This document shows, piece by piece, positions 31,683 through 37,208 of a stretch of DNA of 37,208 nt. A program made the position numbers and the translations under genes. Numbering within the stretch: the first letter of the stretch is position 1; each line of letters begins with the position of its first letter. The stretch is from Lentisphaeria bacterium (lineage in GTDB: Bacteria; Verrucomicrobiota; Lentisphaeria; Victivallales; Victivallaceae), in assembly GCA_017462015.1 (NCBI GenBank), contig JAFTRX010000040.1, positions 1 through 37,208 on the forward strand. Direction: 5' to 3'. Under the pieces are notes generated by a model. That model did no database searches, was not told where the DNA came from, and saw only the letters and a list, made by a program, of their open reading frames with translations.

Positions 31683-33724
31683 GCAAAATAAAAGTCATGA
31701 GTACGGCTTTAAGCAACCGTATCGCCGCAGGCGAAGTAATTGAACGCCCCGCCTCGGTCGTCAAAGAGTTGGTGGAAAACGCCATCGATGCCGGAAGTTC
31801 TTTCATCACCGTTGAAGTTGAACGCGCCGGAAGCCGGTTGATCGCAGTGACAGACGACGGCTGCGGCATGGATCAGGAGGATGCAGCACTCTCTCTGGAA
31901 CAGCACGGAACGAGCAAACTTCTCTCCGAAGATGATTTGGAACACATCATGACCCTCGGTTTCCGGGGAGAAGCGTTGCCATCCATAGCTTCCGTGAGCC
32001 GTTTTACCATGATAACCCGCACTGCCGATGCTCCGGAAGGAACGAAAATAACCACCTCCGGCGGAGTTGACATCGACATCGCTCCGACCGGAGCCCCCGT
32101 CGGAACCAGAATCGAAGTGCGTGACCTCTTCTTCAACCTTCCGGCACGGAAAAAGTTTCTCAAATCCGCCGCCACTGAAGAACACCACATCGAAGAGATG
32201 ATGATTATGCTCGCTATCGGTCACCCGCAAACCGGTTTCCGTTTGCAGCTCGACGGCAGAGTGGCATTCCACACGCCGCCGTGCTCCCAACAGCAACAGC
32301 GTCTGCGGGAACTTTTCGGCAAAAGTTTCGTGGATAAAATGCTCTTTTTTGAACACGTTGAAAATGGTCTTCACCTCTCCGGATGCATCGCTGCTCCCGG
32401 CTTTACCCGCCCCTCCCGCCGCGATCAGCGGATATTCATCAACTCCCGCCCGGTGGAAGCTCAGGCGGTTTACCGCGGCATCAAAGAGGGGTACGCAACT
32501 TTAGCTGAACCCGGACGTTACAATCCGGTGGTGATATTTATCGACATGCCACCGGATGATCTGGATGTCAACGTCCATCCGGCGAAACGCGAAGTCCGGT
32601 TCAAGTCAGAATTTGTGATAAGCCGCGCCGTAGCTTCAGCAGTATCTGCCGCCTTGCGGCGCAACCGGGAGACTCCCGGAATTCAGCCGGATGCTTCAAA
32701 TTTGCCTGCCTCCGGAAAATTGCCTTTGTCTCTGGTTCTGGATGCGGCAGAGATCCGTTACGCTGTTGCAACTTGCGAACAGCGCAGTTTGAACGGTCTG
32801 GAACCTCCGCTGCCGGTTGAAAAAACCGTCTCCGTATGCACTGCCACTCACTACCGTCCCCCCATGCCGGAAGATTGGCAGGATCATACCCGCCCCGCCA
32901 CGCGCCCGGAACCGCCTCCTGTGCCGGAGAAAGAAACTGTTTTCACGGAACCCGATACAGTAGAAATCCCCTGCCCTGCTCCGCAAGTTGACACCAAACC
33001 TGAACCGCCCGCTGAACCGGAAGTGGAATTCATTCCGCCATCAACTCCGCCCGTTCCGGAACAACCGGAAAATACAATGCCGTCCGCCGTGCCGTCCATG
33101 CGCGGCTCTGCCGGAAAAATGTGGGATGCTCCCGCCAGCTTCTCCGGCAACTGGCCCTCCCGGATCATCGGTGTTTTTGACAACACCTATATCCTCGCCG
33201 AAAGTGCTTCCGGTCTGGTTTTGATCGACCAGCACGCGGCTCATGAACGGGTGATGTTTGAACGGCTGCTGGATGAAGCGGAAAAAAATCCGGTAGTGCA
33301 ACAGCCGCTTTTACTCCCGGAAGTGGTGGAACTTCCTCGGCAGGAAGCCTCCATGCTTTTGAAATACCGCGACGATTTTGAACGCCTCGGCTTTGATATC
33401 GAATCGGCCGGAGGAGCAACCATTATGCTCAACTCCATCCCGCAAAGTTTCGGCAAGTGCCGGGATATTGCCGGATTTTTTGCGGACATGCTGGCGGAAC
33501 TCAACGAAAGTTCCGAATTAAAAAGCTCCGTCCGTCCGGAACATATCGCCCGCGCCGCCTGCCGCGCCGCCGTAAAAGCACACGACGTCCTCTCCGGCAG
33601 CGCACTGAATCAGCTTCTGGAAGATTTGAAGCAGTGCCGCCAGGGTACTCTCTGCCCCCACGGCAGACCCACCATGTTTACCCTCTCCAACTCCGAAATC
33701 GAAAAACGCTTCCAGCGCCGCTGA
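31679..33724 (+). CDS. mutL: DNA mismatch repair protein MutL
   Basis: MutL of 681 residues, a GHKL ATPase that links mismatch recognition to strand incision. The N-terminal motifs are all present: ENAIDAGS (motif I), DDGCGM (II), GTSKL with GFRGEAL (III). A Pro/Glu-rich linker (about 385-480) follows. The C-terminal endonuclease motif DQHA-x2-E-x4-E occurs as DQHAAHERVMFE from Asp517; ACR (ARAACRAAVKAHD) and CPHGRP (from Cys659) are also present, so this MutL should be an incision-competent type like those of bacteria without MutH. The ATG overlaps the upstream stop. mutS is not in the window. Confidence 0.97.
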   Translation: MSKIKVMSTALSNRIAAGEVIERPASVVKELVENAIDAGSSFITVEVERAGSRLIAVTDDGCGMDQEDAALSLEQHGTSKLLSEDDLEHIMTLGFRGEALPSIASVSRFTMITRTADAPEGTKITTSGGVDIDIAPTGAPVGTRIEVRDLFFNLPARKKFLKSAATEEHHIEEMMIMLAIGHPQTGFRLQLDGRVAFHTPPCSQQQQRLRELFGKSFVDKMLFFEHVENGLHLSGCIAAPGFTRPSRRDQRIFINSRPVEAQAVYRGIKEGYATLAEPGRYNPVVIFIDMPPDDLDVNVHPAKREVRFKSEFVISRAVASAVSAALRRNRETPGIQPDASNLPASGKLPLSLVLDAAEIRYAVATCEQRSLNGLEPPLPVEKTVSVCTATHYRPPMPEDWQDHTRPATRPEPPPVPEKETVFTEPDTVEIPCPAPQVDTKPEPPAEPEVEFIPPSTPPVPEQPENTMPSAVPSMRGSAGKMWDAPASFSGNWPSRIIGVFDNTYILAESASGLVLIDQHAAHERVMFERLLDEAEKNPVVQQPLLLPEVVELPRQEASMLLKYRDDFERLGFDIESAGGATIMLNSIPQSFGKCRDIAGFFADMLAELNESSELKSSVRPEHIARAACRAAVKAHDVLSGSALNQLLEDLKQCRQGTLCPHGRPTMFTLSNSEIEKRFQRR

Positions 33725-33748
33725 GCGCTTGCGCTCGCGCTCGCGCTC
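33725..33748. repeat. Hexanucleotide repeat after mutL
   Basis: Immediately after the mutL stop are four tandem six-base units, GCGCTT then three GCGCTC. Short, possibly slippage-prone. Confidence 0.8.
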
Positions 33749-33751
33749 TCA

Positions 33752-33803
33752 GGGGGAAGGGGAAAACTTTTTTTCACGGGAAAAAAAGTTTTCCCCTTCC
33801 CCC
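33752..33803. terminator. Perfect 24-bp hairpin downstream of mutL
   Basis: Arms 33752-33775 and 33780-33803 are perfect reverse complements (24 bp) around a four-base loop. G runs, A runs and a T run inside the stem make a very stable structure. It lies 28 bases after the mutL stop and would end transcripts in either direction, although no free T run follows. In a long gap (33725-34045, 321 bases) it is accompanied by the hexamer repeat, another hairpin and a dispersed repeat; no gene is seen. Confidence 0.75.
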
Positions 33804-33861
33804 CGAACCCCCTATCCCTTTTCAAAAAAAGCGGGACTGTGCCGCTCCGTTGTCGCGGCAT

Positions 33862-33901
33862 TAAAACAAAGCGCCCGCGAGACATTAAGACTCGCAGGCG
33901 C
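33862..33901 (-). terminator. Candidate terminator of the large secreted-protein gene
   Basis: Arms 33871-33881 and 33891-33901 pair with one mismatch in 11; on the minus strand a T-rich stretch TTTGTTTTAA follows. It lies 145 bases after the stop at 34046, within intergenic repeat DNA. Confidence 0.45.
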
Positions 33902-33918
33902 AGACATTCAAGCTTCCT

Positions 33919-33985
33919 GGCGGCGATATCGCGCAGCTATCCGGGAGTTTTTCCAAGGCGGGGCTGAAGGAGTGGACTCCATGTC
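33919..33985 (+). repeat. Dispersed intergenic repeat, module 2, copy 2
   Basis: The stretch GATATCGCG (33925-33933), then GAGTTTTTCCAAGGCG (33945-33960) and GCTGAAGGAGTGGACT (33963-33978) aligns with 37073-37125 (with one gap) and, in reverse, with 126-161. Confidence 0.6.
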
Positions 33986-34045
33986 CTCGACTGAAGCAAC
34001 GTCCGCCGGAAAGGCTCGCGGGAGCAAGCAAGATCGCCACCGATG

Positions 34046-35752
34046 CTATTTACTTGACACATAGTGACCATCATCAACCTTAAAGACTTCAAGCAAATCG
34101 AAGATGGCAACATCCTCCGGATGCTGTTTACCGCCGCAGATACGGATGTGCATATTTACCATATTTTCCGGAACGATAACTGCGATCTCCGCGATCTGCC
34201 AGCCTTTTTCGTCCGGTTTGCCGAAGCGGACGGTCTGCGTGGTACGGTTCCAACCGGCGCGCTTGAGGTGGTCATCGTAGCTGACAAGGACATTATATTT
34301 TGCCGATTTGCCGCTGACCTTTTTCATCCGGGCGCGGATGAGATAAAGCTGATCCTGTTTGACTTTGATATCCTGACTCAAAGTGAAAAATCCGCAGCCG
34401 GAGATCCGGATGGCATCTTTGCCGGTACTGCCGCCTTTGACCGCCTTTTCGCAAACGTAGCCGTCGTTTTTGGGCCAGAAATCATAATATTTCGGACGGC
34501 GGTCACGGATAAACACATCGGACATAGTGGGGTCTTTGGCAATGTTTTTCAACTTTTTCTCTTTGACGACAGCTTTCGCATAGGTCAGAGGATCAGTGGC
34601 AGATTCAACGGTACGGGTGACTCCGGGGTTGACCTCTTCCCAGAACAACCGGCAATGAGGATGCATCGCCTTGTGCGGATACCACTTGCCGCCTTCGCCC
34701 CAGGTCCAGACATATTCATCCGCCATGCTCAATGCGCGGGTGATGTTGCGCCGGAAAACGGTGAGCTTCGGAGCTTTTTCAAACATCGGGCGCAGGTGCT
34801 TCATAAAGGTACTGTCGCCGCAGTTGGGACGGAGATAGGGGTCAAGGTAGAGAGCCGGAGCAAGCTGGGTCTGAAGTTTGTATTTTTTGATATTCTTTTT
34901 ATCGACCATCTGCATGAAAACTTCACCCATATCGGTGCGCAAATGAGCGAAATCCGCCTGCGTTGCGGCGCCGTATGCGTGGTGTTCGTGACCTTCGATG
35001 ACAGTGGCAGTCGGCGGCAGAACGTCGTACATCCCGTTGAGGAAGGGAATCATCAGAGAAGACATCTCAGGCGTGGCGCGCTGAGCTTCTTTCCACGCAA
35101 AGCTGAAAATCAGGAACAGTTTGATATCCGGATAATTGCTGAAAATCGCCCGTCCCCACTGCTGACCGCGCTTGCGGGCGAGAGCGACCATATCATCAGC
35201 GGTACGTCCTTTTTCGAGAAAGCTGAAGATCGGCTTGCTCTTGTTGCCGTAAAATTCGCCGTCAAAGATGATACCTTTTACTCCGGTCTCTTTGGCGACA
35301 CGCGCAATGATACCGAAGTTGTTGCAAACGATATCCCAATCGTGATCGTCAGACCACTCGACATTGCCGCTGCGGGAGTTTGTCCAGAAAAAGTTATCGG
35401 TAAATTTGGTAAATTTGGTCTTTTTCAGGAATTCGATATCTTCCTTGAAATATTCATACTTCCAACGTTCAACTTTGGGACCGCGTCCGGAGTCATGTTC
35501 GGGACCGAACATAAAGTTGGTTGCGAACTTTTTACCTTTTTCATCACGGCCGCTCAGCGCGATGGAAACGCCCTGATAAGGAGTATGTTTTTCCAGAATT
35601 TTCACTGCGGCACAAAGACGTTCCACGCCCATCGTCTGACTCCATCCGCATTCGATAAGTTTCTTTTTCGGCGGTGTCCAGTAATCCATCGGACCGGCGC
35701 AAAGGGCGAGTCCGATCACCGCCATTGTCAATACAAGCATACGTTTTAACAT
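34046..35752 (-). CDS. Secreted protein of unknown function, possible glycan-acting
   Basis: Protein of 568 residues with a clear signal peptide (MLKRMLVLTMAVIGLALCAG). The first 400 residues resemble the Trp/Tyr-rich, Asp/Glu-containing folds of exported glycoside hydrolases of Lentisphaerota: GIIFDGEFYGNKSKP, FLIFSFAWKEAQ, IEGHEHHAYGAA and EYVWTWGEGGKWYPH. The last 160 residues form a beta-sandwich like a carbohydrate-binding module (GKDAIRISGCGFFTLSQDIK to DVAIFDLLEVFKVDDG). I cannot place it in a numbered family, so sugar binding or cleavage is inference. The start at 35752 follows AAGGAG by 7 bases; the in-frame opening extends to 35983 but without an SD. It is divergent from the cysteine-rich lipoprotein gene. 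Confidence 0.78.
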   Translation of the reverse strand: MLKRMLVLTMAVIGLALCAGPMDYWTPPKKKLIECGWSQTMGVERLCAAVKILEKHTPYQGVSIALSGRDEKGKKFATNFMFGPEHDSGRGPKVERWKYEYFKEDIEFLKKTKFTKFTDNFFWTNSRSGNVEWSDDHDWDIVCNNFGIIARVAKETGVKGIIFDGEFYGNKSKPIFSFLEKGRTADDMVALARKRGQQWGRAIFSNYPDIKLFLIFSFAWKEAQRATPEMSSLMIPFLNGMYDVLPPTATVIEGHEHHAYGAATQADFAHLRTDMGEVFMQMVDKKNIKKYKLQTQLAPALYLDPYLRPNCGDSTFMKHLRPMFEKAPKLTVFRRNITRALSMADEYVWTWGEGGKWYPHKAMHPHCRLFWEEVNPGVTRTVESATDPLTYAKAVVKEKKLKNIAKDPTMSDVFIRDRRPKYYDFWPKNDGYVCEKAVKGGSTGKDAIRISGCGFFTLSQDIKVKQDQLYLIRARMKKVSGKSAKYNVLVSYDDHLKRAGWNRTTQTVRFGKPDEKGWQIAEIAVIVPENMVNMHIRICGGKQHPEDVAIFDLLEVFKVDDGHYVSSK

Positions 35753-35885
35753 ATTCTCTCCTTTTCTGATTTTTCGTCTCTGATCTGCCAGAGAAGTTGA
35801 ACAACGGTATACTATAACGAACAAACGTGTTTTTGTCAAGCATGGCACAAAAAAATTTTCAAAATTTAAAATGACAACCGCCATC

Positions 35886-35913
35886 TTGAGATTTGTCAAA
35901 AAACGCGTATATT
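35886..35913 (+). promoter_or_regulatory. Candidate promoter of the lipoprotein-rubrerythrin unit
   Basis: TTGAGA (35886-35891) and TATATT (35908-35913) with a 16-base spacer, 59 bases before the lipoprotein ATG. Consensus match only. Confidence 0.45.
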
Positions 35914-35971
35914 CATCGTCCAGAGGAGATTGACGGCATGGTGCTGTCAATAAAAAAAGAGGAGAAAGATT

Positions 35972-36319
35972 ATGAAAAAACAACTCTTATTGTCAGCTCT
36001 GGCATTGCTCGGAGCCGGGGCACTCAGCGGCTGCTGCAGCAACTGCTGCAGCAATGGCGGTGATTGTGATGACTTCATCGCAGTGGAAGCCGTCGAAGTA
36101 GTTCCCTGTCCAGCCGGAAAAAAGTGCAAGGACGGGAAACACCACCATCTGCGGAAGAAAGACAGCGGACAAAAGATGCAGAAGAACAATGCCGGAAATT
36201 GCACTGATTCCTCCTGCTCCGTCCACGGCCAAACCGCCCTCGCCAATTGCGGCAGCAATTGCGGCAATACCGGCAGCGGCAGCGCCGACACCACCGGTCA
36301 CGCTGAAACTGCAAAGTAA
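35972..36319 (+). CDS. Cysteine-rich lipoprotein of unknown function
   Basis: Predicted lipoprotein of 115 residues. Residues 1-20 give the signal and lipobox (LSGC), so mature Cys20 starts CCSNCCSNGGDCDDF. Further cysteines (PCPAGKKCKDGKHHHL and then NCTDSSCSVH, NCGSNCGN) and a HHH cluster suggest metal or redox binding, but no family is recognised and much of the tail is Asn/Gly/Ser-rich. The SD AGGAGA is 8 bases from the ATG. It precedes the rubrerythrin gene by 118 bases in the same direction, so a link to oxidative-stress or iron handling is possible. The composition resembles the lipoprotein at 393-851. Confidence 0.75.
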   Translation: MKKQLLLSALALLGAGALSGCCSNCCSNGGDCDDFIAVEAVEVVPCPAGKKCKDGKHHHLRKKDSGQKMQKNNAGNCTDSSCSVHGQTALANCGSNCGNTGSGSADTTGHAETAK

Positions 36320-36437
36320 TTTCCGCGTGATCAATGTCCCGGCGAACCCGTACCGTGAATAAAATGTACTGCTGTTCACCGCACGCTCCCGGGACAACTC
36401 TTGAAACCGTAATCTTCAATATATGGAGGACACACCC

Positions 36438-37013
36438 ATGCTCTCGATCCGCGGAAGCCGTACCGAACAGAATCTGCTGCAAAGCTTCGCCGGGGAATCC
36501 CAGGCACGCAACCGTTACACCTATTTTGCCTCCCAGGCGCGCCGGGAGGGATTTATGCAAATCGCGGCAATTTTTGCTGAAACCGCCGAACAGGAAAAAG
36601 AACATGCCAAACGCTTTTTCAAATTCCTCGAAGGCGGTGCTGTCACCATCAGCGCCGATTTTCCTGCCGGAGTAATCGGCAATACCGCCGCCAATCTGGC
36701 AGCTGCCGCCGATGGCGAATATGACGAATACCACCGGCTTTATCCCGGCTTTGCCGACATTGCCAGAACGGAAGGTTTTCCGGCAATAGCCGAAGTTTTC
36801 AACGCCGTATGTGTTTCTGAACGTCACCACGAAAAACGTTACCGTGAACTCTTGAAACATGTGGAAAACGAGACCGTTTTTCACCGCCATTATCCGGCGG
36901 TATGGCGCTGCCGCAACTGCGGTTATCTCCACACCGGAACCGATGCCCCCGGCTTCTGTCCGGCGTGCGCCCATGAACGGGGATACTTTGAAATAAACTC
37001 TGAGTGCTGGTAA
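36438..37013 (+). CDS. rbr: Rubrerythrin
   Basis: Rubrerythrin of 191 residues: a ferritin-like di-iron four-helix bundle followed by a rubredoxin-like domain. It reduces hydrogen peroxide in the cytoplasm of anaerobes using NADH-linked electron donors. The bundle has the GESQARNRYTYFA, ETAEQEKEHAKRFF, EYDEYHRLY and SERHHEKRYREL helices with iron-ligand Glu and His. The C-terminus has CRNCGYLHTGTDAPGFCPAC. The true start is the ATG at 36438, since GGAGG (36425-36429) is 8 bases upstream; the ATG at 36423 overlaps that SD. The last residue is Trp. Confidence 0.95.
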   Translation: MLSIRGSRTEQNLLQSFAGESQARNRYTYFASQARREGFMQIAAIFAETAEQEKEHAKRFFKFLEGGAVTISADFPAGVIGNTAANLAAAADGEYDEYHRLYPGFADIARTEGFPAIAEVFNAVCVSERHHEKRYRELLKHVENETVFHRHYPAVWRCRNCGYLHTGTDAPGFCPACAHERGYFEINSECW

Positions 37014-37072
37014 TATCAGCAGAGAAACGCGCGTGCGCTCTGTTCGGCCTCACCAGAGGGGATGCCGCGACC

Positions 37073-37125
37073 GGTGGTGATATCGCGACGTTAATGTGAG
37101 TTTTTTCAAGGCGAAGCTGAGGGAC
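37073..37125 (+). repeat. Dispersed intergenic repeat, module 2, copy 3
   Basis: GGTGGTGATATCGCG, GAGTTTTTTCAAGGCG and AAGCTGAGGGAC align with 33919-33980 with a few changes. It passes directly into the module 1 copy at 37126. Confidence 0.6.
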
Positions 37126-37206
37126 CCGTCTCCGCTGAAGCTCCGCCGTGGCAAGGTGTGAAGATGCTTGTCGCGGCGTAATGTAATGAAGCCGGAAGTC
37201 CGCAGA
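37126..37206 (+). repeat. Dispersed intergenic repeat, module 1, copy 2
   Basis: 81 bases match 1121-1201 with six substitutions and no gap. The copy continues to the window edge. Confidence 0.85.
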
Positions 37207-37208
37207 AA

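Noticed and set aside
33725-33748. Phase-variation tract affecting mutL
   Set aside because: The hexamer repeat starts after the stop codon and would not change the protein.
35938-36063. Small upstream ORF (41 codons) with a good SD before the cysteine-rich lipoprotein
   Set aside because: It overlaps the lipoprotein gene out of frame and has no recognisable product; the SD may be accidental, though leader translation remains possible.
1-37208. tRNA or rRNA genes
   Set aside because: No cloverleaf with a T-loop GTTCRA pattern and no rRNA-like sequence was found on reading.

Overview
This 37 kb window looks like chromosomal DNA of an anaerobic, Gram-negative-type bacterium. My best guess is the Lentisphaerota/Victivallales branch of the PVC group, probably gut-associated, at moderate confidence. 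The reasons are Shine-Dalgarno (SD)-led genes of moderate GC content, envelope genes of a diderm (lipobox lipoproteins, a heptosyltransferase-like glycosyltransferase, MreB), a rubrerythrin, many secreted proteins of no known family, and a giant beta-repeat protein of a kind common in that group. I see no rRNA, tRNA, CRISPR array, transposase or phage gene.

Layout. At 1-1270 there is a cysteine-rich lipoprotein gene between intergenic repeats. From 1270 to 10293, all on the minus strand, lies a housekeeping block: glnS, obgE, rpmA, a DUF1015 gene, an HI0933-type flavoprotein gene, then the conserved cluster rpmH-rnpA-yidD-yidC-jag (transcribed in that order) without an adjacent dnaA. From 10294 to 11540 is an AT-rich, foreign-looking interval: a tandem repeat, a long nested hairpin whose last strand overlaps an intrinsic terminator, a secreted thermonuclease, and the remnant of an HNH endonuclease. 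From 11526 to 17103 (minus) a compact run encodes MreB, a DUF2156 protein, an SGNH hydrolase, a Sel1-repeat protein, a type I membrane protein with leucine-rich-like repeats and a small membrane protein; several of these genes touch or overlap. A GT9 glycosyltransferase gene (17299-18393) converges on a 4.9 kb gene.

The most striking gene is 18546-23483 (minus). It encodes a 1645-residue protein with an IdeS/Mac-like (C66) cysteine protease domain, followed by AIDA-like glycine-rich repeats, seven 75-residue Ig-like repeats and a long beta-rich tail. It has no visible Sec signal.

From 23753 to 29954 are metabolic and envelope genes: two TIM-barrel isomerase/epimerase-like proteins, a secreted Ntn hydrolase, a HAD phosphatase, a nucleotide-sugar dehydrogenase and a FabB-like ketosynthase. 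From 30106 to 33724 (plus) an orphan oligopeptide-ABC ATPase gene, a membrane-anchored TPR-like gene and mutL overlap by ATGA junctions. From 34046 to 37013 are a large secreted protein with a carbohydrate-binding-like tail, a second cysteine-rich lipoprotein and a rubrerythrin. Copies of a composite intergenic repeat family sit near both ends of the window and after mutL.
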